A stretch of 64,000 bases of DNA from Vitreoscilla massiliensis (GTDB lineage Bacteria; Pseudomonadota; Gammaproteobacteria; Burkholderiales; Neisseriaceae), in assembly GCF_001457815.1 (NCBI RefSeq), contig NZ_LN898216.1:186001-250000 (forward strand), written 5' to 3'. A program made the position numbers and the translations under genes. The number at the start of each line of letters is the position of its first letter. Positions within the stretch are counted from its first letter, which is position 1. The notes beneath the pieces are model-generated. The model searched no databases, had not been told where the DNA came from, and saw nothing but the letters and a program-made list of their open reading frames with translations. This document shows positions 54,592 to 61,633 of the stretch, piece by piece.

Positions 54592-56157
54592 ATGGCTAAC
54601 AAACAATTATTTGCCCAACGTGGTAACAACGCTGCCAACACTTGGAATTTAGCCGGTGGGGTGGCCTACCAATTAAATCCCCAAGCCGCATTGGCTCAGC
54701 TTGCCGCAACCGGTTGTTTGAACCAAACTTATTACGCCACTGCTGAAGACCAATTGACGCACATCTTGGAATTGACGCAAGACTTGCCCGCCGAATTCAT
54801 CGCCAAAACCGCACTGTTTGCGCGCAAACAAGGCCATATGAAAGACATGCCAGCTTTGTTATTGGCGGTGTTAGCACAAAAAGACGTGGCCTTGTGTGCA
54901 CAAGTGTTTGGTGCGGTCATCGATAACGGCAAAATGCTGCGCAACTTTGTGCAAATCATGCGCAGCGGTGCCGTCGGTCGCCAATCTTTGGGAACCCGTC
55001 CTAAAAAACTGGTGCAAAACTGGTTATTGAATGCGAGCGAAGCGCAATTATTGTCTGCCAGCGTCGGTAACAATCCGTCGCTTGCCGATGTGGTGAAAAT
55101 GGTGCACCCGAAACCGACTGATGCATGGCGCGCGGCGTGGTTTGCCTGGTTAATCGGTCGCGCTTACGACGCCCAAGATTTGCCCGAATTGACGCGTGAA
55201 TTCGAGCGCTTTAAACGCAATACAGGCCGCATGGTGCCCAATGTGCCGTTCCAATTGCTCACTGCTTTGGATTTGAACAAAGCCTCATGGCGACAAATCG
55301 CTGAGCAAGGCTCATGGCAAATGCTGCGCCAAAACCTGAACACGTTTATGCGTCATGGCGTGTTGGTAGCTGGAAAAGACAACAAAGAAGCCAATATGAT
55401 TGCCCGCAAATTGGCGGATAAAGACACCATCGCCAAAGCGCGCGTGTTGCCTTACCAAATCATGACCACGCTGCAAGCGGTGAGCACGGGCATGCCTAAA
55501 GTGATTACCGATGCGTTGGAAAGCGCGTTGGAAACCTCACTTTCCAATGTGCCGCGCTTAGAAGGCAATGTGTATGTGTGCATGGATGTGTCCGGTTCGA
55601 TGACGGCGCCGGTGAGCGGTTACCGTGAAGGTGCCACTTCGGTGACCACGTGTTTGGATGTGGCGGCTTTGATTGCTGCGGCAGTGGTCGCGCGCAATCC
55701 GCATGCAACCGTGTTGCCGTTTGATGATATGGTGCGCTTGAACCACAAAGTCAGCGCCGATAATACGGTCATGCAAAATGCCCGCAGCTTGCAAAAAATG
55801 CTCGGTGGCGCTACCGATTGCTCGCGCCCACTGCGCTATATTAACGATAAAAACTTGCCTGTGGATTTGGTGGTGTTTGTGTCGGACAACCAGTCTTGGG
55901 TGAACAACCAAGACTATCATTCAGGTACCACCAAGATGCAGCAATGGACCAAAATCAAAGCCAAGAATCCGCGTGCGCGCATGGTGTGCATTGATATTCA
56001 ACCTTACACCAGCGTACAAACGCAGCCTTGTGAGGACGTGTTGCACGTGGGCGGTTTCAGCGATGCGGTGTTTAACGTGTTAAGCCAATACGCTCGCGGT
56101 GAATTGGGGAGCGAGCATTGGGTCGGGGTGATTAACGCCATTCCTTTGCCCAATTGA
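54592..56157 (+). CDS. rsr: Ro60-like RNA-binding protein Rsr
   Basis: 521 residues from MANKQLFAQRGNN (AGGAG site 8 bases upstream); an in-frame extension to 54433 lies before the promoter and is not real. It has the TROVE/HEAT ring (about 1-320), then a von Willebrand A domain with the MIDAS 'MDVSGSMTAP' (about 330). Ro proteins bind Y RNAs and misfolded RNAs and work with PNPase. The Y RNA array follows directly. A DUS is read as TGRM. Confidence 0.96.
   Translation: MANKQLFAQRGNNAANTWNLAGGVAYQLNPQAALAQLAATGCLNQTYYATAEDQLTHILELTQDLPAEFIAKTALFARKQGHMKDMPALLLAVLAQKDVALCAQVFGAVIDNGKMLRNFVQIMRSGAVGRQSLGTRPKKLVQNWLLNASEAQLLSASVGNNPSLADVVKMVHPKPTDAWRAAWFAWLIGRAYDAQDLPELTREFERFKRNTGRMVPNVPFQLLTALDLNKASWRQIAEQGSWQMLRQNLNTFMRHGVLVAGKDNKEANMIARKLADKDTIAKARVLPYQIMTTLQAVSTGMPKVITDALESALETSLSNVPRLEGNVYVCMDVSGSMTAPVSGYREGATSVTTCLDVAALIAAAVVARNPHATVLPFDDMVRLNHKVSADNTVMQNARSLQKMLGGATDCSRPLRYINDKNLPVDLVVFVSDNQSWVNNQDYHSGTTKMQQWTKIKAKNPRARMVCIDIQPYTSVQTQPCEDVLHVGGFSDAVFNVLSQYARGELGSEHWVGVINAIPLPN
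55221..55232 (-). repeat. Single DUS inside rsr
   Basis: TACAGGCCGCAT, read as Thr-Gly-Arg-Met. Confidence 0.75.
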
Positions 56158-56170
56158 AGTCTTAAGTTTT

Positions 56171-56341
56171 TTGGCGAATGCAGATGGAACTACATCCTTC
56201 GGAGGACGATGTACGGGTTCGACTCCCGTCGCCACTGCTGAATGCTTGAAATTAGTGTTGATTAAGACACAACGAGTCTTCAGCGGTGGCGTAGCTTAAC
56301 CGGTAGAGCGCGTAACAGGTTTCATCCCCCCTAGTCGCCAA
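56171..56341 (+). ncRNA. yrlA: Y RNA, YrlA type, copy 1
   Basis: 171 nt. Closing stem TTGGCGA/TCGCCAA (7 bp), then the GAATGC element, then GATGGAA/TTTCATC (7 bp, one G-U). Inside lie a T-arm (56213-56229: ACGGG, loop TTCGACT, CCCGT), a 13-bp acceptor-like stem (56230-56242 with 56279-56291) and a D-arm (56294-56309, GG in the loop). The order T-acceptor-D, with 36 nt between the acceptor strands, is the permuted tRNA mimic of bacterial Y RNAs. It begins 13 bases after the rsr stop. Confidence 0.9.
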
Positions 56342-56350
56342 CCCTTAACC

Positions 56351-56390
56351 AAGCGGCCTGTAAGCAGCAAAACAGGTTTACAGGCCGCTT
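56351..56390. terminator. Paired-DUS hairpin after Y RNA copy 1
   Basis: A 13-bp stem (56351-56363 with 56378-56390), 14-base loop, starting 9 bases after the end of copy 1. Confidence 0.78.
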
Positions 56391-56414
56391 AAAAACACGC
56401 AGTACACAGTTTAC

Positions 56415-56534
56415 GCAACGAATGCCGATGGGATTACATGGCTAAAACGGGTGTTGCAGGTTCGAGTCCTGCCCCACGCGAGTGGGTAGTTCAAGCGGTA
56501 GAACACCGGCAATCTCATCAACCCTCGTCGTTGC
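56415..56534 (+). ncRNA. yrlA: Y RNA, YrlA type, copy 2 (compact)
   Basis: 120 nt. Closing stem GCAACGA/TCGTTGC (7 bp), the GAATGC element, then GATGGGATT/AATCTCATC (9 bp, one G-U). T-arm 56456-56472 (GCAGG, loop TTCGAGT, CCTGC), a 5-bp acceptor-like hairpin CCCAC-GCGA-GTGGG with a GNRA loop, and a 4-bp D-arm (56489-56504, loop AAGCGGTA). The acceptor is closed by a tetraloop, as in characterised YrlA RNAs. Confidence 0.92.
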
Positions 56535-56578
56535 ACCCTTTTAATCCGTGGTCTGTTCACTCAAACCACAACAGTTAA

Positions 56579-56668
56579 GACAGTGAATGCGTTCGGCACT
56601 ACACAGGTATCGCTGGTTAGCATCCAGCCTGCCGTTCACGGCAGCGTGTCGACATTCTGGTCACTGTC
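56579..56668 (+). ncRNA. Y RNA-like, YrlB type, copy 3 of the array
   Basis: 90 nt. Closing stem GACAGTGA/TCACTGTC (8 bp), the same GAATGC element, then GTTCGGCAC/GTGTCGAC with one bulge. Inside are two plain hairpins: GCTGG-7-CCAGC and CTGCCG-4-CGGCAG. No T- or D-loop sequences, so it is not a tRNA mimic. TTTTTT follows closely as a terminator. Confidence 0.75.
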
Positions 56669-56675
56669 ACCTTTT

Positions 56676-56828
56676 TTGGCGAATGCAGGTGGAACTACAT
56701 CCCTACTAAGGACGAGGTCGCGGGTTCGAGTCCCGTCATCACTGCCAAGTGTTTCAACCAGAATATTTGGCAGTGGTGTAGCTCAGCAGGCAGAGCGCGT
56801 AAACCGTTTCACCACCCCTAGTCGCCAA
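56676..56828 (+). ncRNA. yrlA: Y RNA, YrlA type, copy 4 of the array
   Basis: 153 nt, a diverged duplicate of copy 1. Closing stem TTGGCGA/TCGCCAA, the GAATGC element, and GGTGGAA/TTTCACC, where an A-U of copy 1 has become G-C (compensatory). T-arm about 56720-56736 (loop TTCGAGT), 12-bp acceptor-like stem (56737-56748 with 56767-56778) and D-arm 56781-56796. 18 nt lie between the acceptor strands. Confidence 0.9.
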
Positions 56829-56836
56829 CCCTTTGC

Positions 56837-56877
56837 AAGCGGCCTGTAAGCATCAACAACAGGTTGACAGGCCGCTT
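56837..56877. terminator. Paired-DUS hairpin after the last Y RNA
   Basis: AAGCGGCCTGT (56837-56847) pairs with ACAGGCCGCTT (56867-56877); the inner bases have drifted. It starts 8 bases after the Y RNA, as in copy 1, suggesting RNA and hairpin were duplicated as one unit. Confidence 0.75.
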
Positions 56878-56952
56878 CAATACCAAGACTTGATTGCAAC
56901 AGCTGCACCACTGATTTGAACAGCAACACACAACAGAAAGCAGACACCCACC

Positions 56953-57393
56953 ATGTTTGGACAAAATACACAGCGCTCCTACCCTGTATTTGGACAAATG
57001 ACCTACCGCAGCCACTATTGGCTGGGCACACTGGCCTTGCCTGAATTCGATGCTGAGGTGGAAACCATTGTTCGCACCCATAAAGACGGCATCAGCGATG
57101 CCCAAATCAGCGCGATGCAAGCCTGTTTAGCGCAGCTCACGTTGATTAAAGCCCAAGCCACGGTGGCCATGGAACAATTGTTTAACGAATGCGATGTACC
57201 GCTGCCAGCCTTGGGTACAGACATTTGGACCGACATGCACTTAGACAGCATCGAAGTCACCGATGCGACTTATGACGCAGACAGCGGCAAAATTTCGGTA
57301 TTGCTGTTGTGTAGCAGCCAGTCCATAGCCGAATTTTTCCCTGCCATAGAAGTGATAGACGGTGAATTTGTACAGGTATTGAGCGCCACTTAA
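56953..57393 (+). CDS. Unrecognised protein in the RNA-repair operon, 146 aa
   Basis: No family recognised. It is a soluble alpha/beta protein with an N-terminal 'FGQMTYRSHYWLGTLALPEFD' region, a helical middle and a beta-rich C-terminal half ('SGKISVLLLCSSQSIAEFFPAIEVIDGEF'). Codon use is like the neighbours. It lies between the Y RNAs and rtcB, all on one strand, so it is probably co-expressed. No strong ribosome site. Confidence 0.75.
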   Translation: MFGQNTQRSYPVFGQMTYRSHYWLGTLALPEFDAEVETIVRTHKDGISDAQISAMQACLAQLTLIKAQATVAMEQLFNECDVPLPALGTDIWTDMHLDSIEVTDATYDADSGKISVLLLCSSQSIAEFFPAIEVIDGEFVQVLSAT

Positions 57394-57457
57394 GCAACAC
57401 CACCGCCACAGCATCAAGACCAGCACCAAATGAAGGTCTGTTACAACAGCCTGCCCT

Positions 57458-57469
57458 AAGCGGCCTGTC
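57458..57469 (+). repeat. Single DUS before rtcB, last base changed
   Basis: AAGCGGCCTGTC in the gap between the 146-residue ORF and rtcB. Confidence 0.75.
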
Positions 57470-57553
57470 AGTTTGTACCGCAGCCTCTCGACCTTGGCAA
57501 ATCCGCTGCGGTGCAAACACCTTATTGATAAAAATGATAAAAGTGAGAACGAT

Positions 57554-58771
57554 ATGAATTACAACGAAATCATCAGCGAGCACAGCGTGCCGATTAAAAT
57601 GTGGACGCAAGGCGTGCCGGTAGAGGCCGCCGCCGAACAACAATTGCGCAACATCGCGTCCTTGCCGATTATCTACAAACACATTGCCGTGATGCCCGAT
57701 GTGCATTTGGGCAAAGGTGCCACCATAGGCTCGGTGATTCCGTCGTATAAAGCGATTATCCCAGCCGCCGTCGGCGTGGATTTGGGTTGCGGCATGATGG
57801 CGTGCAAAACCACTTTGGTCGCCGCCGATTTGCCCGACAATTTGTTGCCGCTGCGTTTGGCCATCGAACAAGCGGTGCCACACGGACGCGAATTCAACCG
57901 CAAACAGCGTGATACCGGCTCGTGGGGTCGTCCGCCCGAAGAAGTGAATCAGGCATGGGCGAAATTAAAAGGCGAATTTGAGGTTTTGTGCGTGAAAGAG
58001 CCGAAACTGGCCAACACCAATAACCACAACCATTTGGGTACTTTGGGTACGGGCAACCACTTTATCGAAATTTGTTTGGACGAACACGGCAGCGTGTGGG
58101 TGATGTTGCATTCAGGCTCACGCGGCGTCGGCAATGCCATTGGCAACCGTTACATCGAAAAAGCCAAGCAAGATGCCGAGCGCAACAATGTGCACCTGCC
58201 CGACCAAGATTTGGCCTATTTTGAAGAAGGTTCGGAACATTTCCACGATTACGTCGAGGCCGTGGATTGGGCGCAGCGTTTTGCCCAAGCCAACCGCGAG
58301 GTGATGATGCAGCGCGTGATTGCGGTGATGCAAAAAATCATCACCAAACCATTTCAAACCCATATGGAAGCGATTAACTGCCACCACAATTATGTGCAAA
58401 AAGAGAGCCATTTCGGTGAGGACGTGTATGTGACGCGCAAAGGCGCGGTATCGGCAGCCAAAGGCCAATTGGGCATCATCCCCGGCAGCATGGGCGCAAA
58501 AAGCTTTATTGTGCGCGGTAAAGGCAATGCCGACAGCTTCAACAGCTGCAGCCACGGCGCCGGCCGCATCATGAGCCGCAACGAGGCCAAACGCCAATTC
58601 ACAGTAGACGACCAAGTTGCCGCCACACTAGGCGTGGAATGCCGCAAAGACAGCAATGTCATCGACGAAATTCCGATGGCGTACAAAGACATAGATGCAG
58701 TGATGCAAGCGCAAGCCGACTTGGTGGAAGTGGTGTATACCTTGAAACAGGTGTTGTGTGTGAAAGGCTGA
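57554..58771 (+). CDS. rtcB: RtcB, 3'-phosphate RNA ligase
   Basis: 405 residues from MNYNEIISEHSVPIKMW, the family length. Mn-binding residues appear in 'GVDLGCGMMACKT', 'LGTLGTGNHFIEIC', 'LHSGSRGVGN' and 'NCHHNYVQ'. The guanylylated His lies in 'SCSHGAGRIMSR'. It joins 2',3'-cyclic or 3'-phosphate ends to 5'-OH ends using GTP, so it can reseal cut tRNA. No rtcA follows. Confidence 0.97.
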   Translation: MNYNEIISEHSVPIKMWTQGVPVEAAAEQQLRNIASLPIIYKHIAVMPDVHLGKGATIGSVIPSYKAIIPAAVGVDLGCGMMACKTTLVAADLPDNLLPLRLAIEQAVPHGREFNRKQRDTGSWGRPPEEVNQAWAKLKGEFEVLCVKEPKLANTNNHNHLGTLGTGNHFIEICLDEHGSVWVMLHSGSRGVGNAIGNRYIEKAKQDAERNNVHLPDQDLAYFEEGSEHFHDYVEAVDWAQRFAQANREVMMQRVIAVMQKIITKPFQTHMEAINCHHNYVQKESHFGEDVYVTRKGAVSAAKGQLGIIPGSMGAKSFIVRGKGNADSFNSCSHGAGRIMSRNEAKRQFTVDDQVAATLGVECRKDSNVIDEIPMAYKDIDAVMQAQADLVEVVYTLKQVLCVKG

Positions 58772-58819
58772 TTTAAAGAAACTAATGATATTCAACACAA
58801 TGCACAATAAGGGAAAAAT

Positions 58820-59767
58820 ATGAATAAGAATCAGATACTCCACAATCTAAAAGATAATTTGGCAATTATTTTTGCAGATAGAATTAAAGAAGAGAAACTT
58901 ACGTTCAATGGAGATAGCAATAATTACGTACAAGTTGCTTTAAGATGGCTCGATTATAACTTTCGCTACATTAAACAGAGACCACGAAAAATTTATTACA
59001 CTCAATCATTTCCTAACAAACTCAAATTTCATACTGAGAGAGCATTGATTGGATTTATAAGACAAGCTCAATATGGATTGAATATAAATCCGTATTTATC
59101 CAATACACTGAAAACAAATGACACTAGTAACGCAAGGAGTCAACAACGAACAGACAAATTTCTTGCACATTTTGGAATTCATCATTTTCATTTACCAACC
59201 GCTAATTTCAATAACACCTCAGATTTTTTAAACAGTCGCAAAAATAATTGCTGGCTTTTTGCAATTGTTTCAGATGAATGGATTGGCTTAATTGATATTT
59301 TGCCTCATGATTCAGGGAATTTTTACAATTTCAGCCTCTTGGAATCCATCTATGACTCCTGGCCAGGCATACTTGAACCATACCGCTTAAAAAATGTTAG
59401 GGAATTGACTCATGACATCTGCTCTGTGGACAGTGTAAAACTTCTTAGAAATGCTGATATTAATACGCCATTACTAATAAGAAATAACTATTACATGTCG
59501 CCATTTGGTGTTTCTGGTAGTGGCACAAACTCAATAACCACGGGTATGTTTATAGATATAAATGAATTATTAAATAATTTAGCAACATCACTTATGGAGC
59601 CCAATTCATTAATCACTCAAGAAATTCAATTTAAGTATTCCCAAGGCAGTAAGCTAAAATTAACAATGTGTGATGATAAATTATGTTTATCCTACGGTAG
59701 AAAAATTTTAGACCTTACGTACCTTAAACCGTACAACAAACTTCATCAAATTATTAAACTTTGTTAG
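58820..59767 (+). CDS. Unrecognised AT-rich gene product, 315 aa
   Basis: No family assigned. It has a good AAGGG site and no signal peptide or membrane helix. A central segment has a cluster of His and aromatic residues ('FGIHHFHLP'), then 'CWLFAIVSDEWIGLIDILPHD' and 'IYDSWPG'. This pattern recalls uncharacterised proteins seen in accessory regions, from memory only. Base composition is far more AT-rich than all neighbours and it lacks internal DUS, which suggests recent acquisition. It follows rtcB by 48 bases on the same strand and may share its transcript. Confidence 0.7.
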   Translation: MNKNQILHNLKDNLAIIFADRIKEEKLTFNGDSNNYVQVALRWLDYNFRYIKQRPRKIYYTQSFPNKLKFHTERALIGFIRQAQYGLNINPYLSNTLKTNDTSNARSQQRTDKFLAHFGIHHFHLPTANFNNTSDFLNSRKNNCWLFAIVSDEWIGLIDILPHDSGNFYNFSLLESIYDSWPGILEPYRLKNVRELTHDICSVDSVKLLRNADINTPLLIRNNYYMSPFGVSGSGTNSITTGMFIDINELLNNLATSLMEPNSLITQEIQFKYSQGSKLKLTMCDDKLCLSYGRKILDLTYLKPYNKLHQIIKLC

Positions 59768-59830
59768 TTACTATTTAATATTAATATTAATATTCTTAAC
59801 TACTCCCCCCAATTTATTAGCTAATGATTC

Positions 59831-59864
59831 AAAAGCGGCCTGTAAATCCTTACAGGCCGCTTTT
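59831..59864. terminator. Paired-DUS hairpin between convergent genes
   Basis: A perfect 15-bp stem (59831-59845 with 59850-59864), 4-base loop, T-run; ends the RNA-repair transcript. Confidence 0.88.
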
Positions 59865-59886
59865 AGATATGTAGCTACACGTTACA

Positions 59887-60210
59887 TTAACGCTGCGGCA
59901 AACCCGCTTCCAAGATGCGCACTTTCATGTGCTCCACATCGTCGGCCACTGCGGCTTGGTAGGCTTGCATGTGCGGCGTTTGCAAATGCGTGTTCAATGC
60001 GGCCATGTCTTGCCAATGTTCGAGCATGATAATGACATTGCTGTCGCGGCTTTGGTAGTCGACGCCACCGTCGTGATCGAGCAGCAATTGGTAGCCATGA
60101 CAGCCCGGCTCTTGCAATACCGTCGGTATCATTTTGGCAAACGCGTTTAACACGTTTTGTTTGTGCGCCGCACCGGCGTGCACGGTGATGTCTGCGATGA
60201 CGGTTAACAT
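59887..60210 (-). CDS. ABM-domain (antibiotic biosynthesis monooxygenase-like) protein
   Basis: 107 residues from MLTVIADITVHAG. A single ABM/YgiN-type ferredoxin-like fold ('EPGCHGYQLLLDHDG', 'VIIMLEHWQDMAALNTHLQTPHM'). YgiN partners the quinone reductase MdaB in E. coli. The gene directly upstream here is an MdaB-like reductase, so a quinol monooxygenase/quinone redox pair is likely. Confidence 0.88.
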   Translation of the reverse strand: MLTVIADITVHAGAAHKQNVLNAFAKMIPTVLQEPGCHGYQLLLDHDGGVDYQSRDSNVIIMLEHWQDMAALNTHLQTPHMQAYQAAVADDVEHMKVRILEAGLPQR

Positions 60211-60232
60211 GTGCTCTCTTTCGTCTGAGATG

Positions 60233-60829
60233 TTATTCGGCATGAGCCACAGCAAACACCTGTTGCAAATGCGCCGTGTATTCGGCTTGGAAGCGCTCAA
60301 CTTCCGGCACTTTCATCACATCGTTGGCGATGAAAGTGGGCAAGGCGCTCATGCCGATAAACTCATTGGCTTTGTGAAACGGCAAATACACGCCATCAAC
60401 GCCAAGGCCGTGGAAAAACTGTTCGGGGTCGGTAAACGCTTGCAGTGGTGCGTTCCAAGTCAAGGATAACATGTAAGTCTTGCCTTGCAACAAGCCGCCT
60501 GAGCCGTATTTTTTGGCGGCATCGGCGCGGCTGCGGCCATCGCTGGCATATAAACTGCCATGGCCTTCGGTAAACACTTCATCGATGTATTTTTTCACTG
60601 TCCACGGCGCGCCCATCCACCAGCCGGGCATTTGGTAAATCACCGTGTCTGCCCACAGGTATTTTTGCACTTCGGCGGCGATGTCGTAATCGCTGTCGGC
60701 GCGGCTGATTTGCACTTGATGGCCCAAATCGCTCAATACGCGTTCTGCCAAAACGGTTAAGGTGTCGTTTAACTCACCATTGGAATGGGCAAATTGTTTG
60801 CCGCCATTCAAAATCAAAATTTTGCTCAT
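60233..60829 (-). CDS. MdaB-like NAD(P)H:quinone oxidoreductase
   Basis: 198 residues from MSKILILNGGKQFAHSNG; the upstream open frame is AT-rich noncoding. A flavodoxin-like fold with 'QMPGWWMGAPWTVKKYIDEVF' split across the active site. It catalyses two-electron quinone reduction with FAD in the family. Paired with the ABM protein 22 bases downstream. Confidence 0.9.
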   Translation of the reverse strand: MSKILILNGGKQFAHSNGELNDTLTVLAERVLSDLGHQVQISRADSDYDIAAEVQKYLWADTVIYQMPGWWMGAPWTVKKYIDEVFTEGHGSLYASDGRSRADAAKKYGSGGLLQGKTYMLSLTWNAPLQAFTDPEQFFHGLGVDGVYLPFHKANEFIGMSALPTFIANDVMKVPEVERFQAEYTAHLQQVFAVAHAE

Positions 60830-60979
60830 GTGATATTGCCTATATCGGTTGGGATTCATTATGGATGTGCACTGTAACAGCATTATTTCATGAGAAAAAT
60901 GCAACAATACGCAAAATAATAATGACTGAGAATCAACAATAAGCAGCTTAAACGGCGACACACAAGGCCAAAGCCAGCT

Positions 60980-60991
60980 TACAGGCCGCAT
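60980..60991 (-). repeat. Single DUS
   Basis: TACAGGCCGCAT on the plus strand, in the gap between the divergent mdaB-like and exported-protein genes. Confidence 0.8.
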
Positions 60992-61116
60992 CTTCACTCT
61001 GCATCAACCCCAATAAGCAAGCGCATTATGCTTGCAGATGAATGACTTAGATTGCGACAATCCGCATCTTCACTTAACATCAACCATGTTGTGCCCCTCT
61101 ATACTCAGGAGTCGCT

Positions 61117-61578
61117 ATGAAAACCATGCTTGCCTTGCTGGCGGTTGCCGCCCTCACCTTACCTGCGCTGTCCAGCGCCGAAGGTTTGAAATTCAAACGC
61201 AATTCTGACGGCATTTATGATGATTACACTGGCCAAATCACCGTCAGCGGCGAATACTCGCGTGATTTTGACGATGAAGTGCAAGGAGATGTGGTGTGTT
61301 TTGTCGCCAAAGGTGCCAGCGCCAAGTTGATTCCGCGCAAAAAAGGCGATGAACGCACGCCATGGTTTTGCTTTCGCAACCAAAAAGCCGCCGCGCAAAC
61401 CTTTAAAATCAGCAAACGTCCTGCCCAAAAAGGCTATTGCGGCTATAAAGGCACGGCCACGGTCACCGTCAGCCAATACTCGGTGTACCGAGAAATCAGT
61501 GAGGGCTCAGATTTGGCCCACATGATCAGCGCCAAGAATGTGTCTGCGCCCAAGCCAACCAAGTGCTACAGCTATTAA
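61117..61578 (+). CDS. Exported Cys-containing protein of unknown function, 153 aa
   Basis: A signal peptide (cleavage after 'LSSAEG', about residue 21) and AGGAG ribosome site. The mature part has four cysteines (in VVCFVA, WFCFRN, GYCGYK and TKCYSY), enough for two disulfides, and is beta-rich. No family recognised. Probably a small folded periplasmic or outer-membrane-associated protein. Confidence 0.8.
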   Translation: MKTMLALLAVAALTLPALSSAEGLKFKRNSDGIYDDYTGQITVSGEYSRDFDDEVQGDVVCFVAKGASAKLIPRKKGDERTPWFCFRNQKAAAQTFKISKRPAQKGYCGYKGTATVTVSQYSVYREISEGSDLAHMISAKNVSAPKPTKCYSY

Positions 61579-61597
61579 ACCTGCTGGTTTGTCGTTC

Positions 61598-61629
61598 CAA
61601 GCGGCCTGTAAACAGTTACAGGCCGCTTG
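61598..61629. terminator. Paired-DUS hairpin between convergent genes
   Basis: A perfect 14-bp stem (61598-61611 with 61616-61629) with a 4-base loop. Confidence 0.87.
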
Positions 61630-61633
61630 TGCA

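Noticed and set aside
56171..56828. Genuine permuted tRNA genes, or split tRNA halves
   Set aside because: T-arms precede D-arms, as in permuted tRNA genes, but there is no anticodon stem-loop and no CCA-adjacent acceptor end. The 5' and 3' ends pair into long Ro-type stems and a Ro60 gene is adjacent, so Y RNA mimicry explains the pattern better.
56583..56849. 88-residue ORF across the Y RNA region
   Set aside because: It overlaps two structured RNAs, has no ribosome site and its protein is low-complexity.
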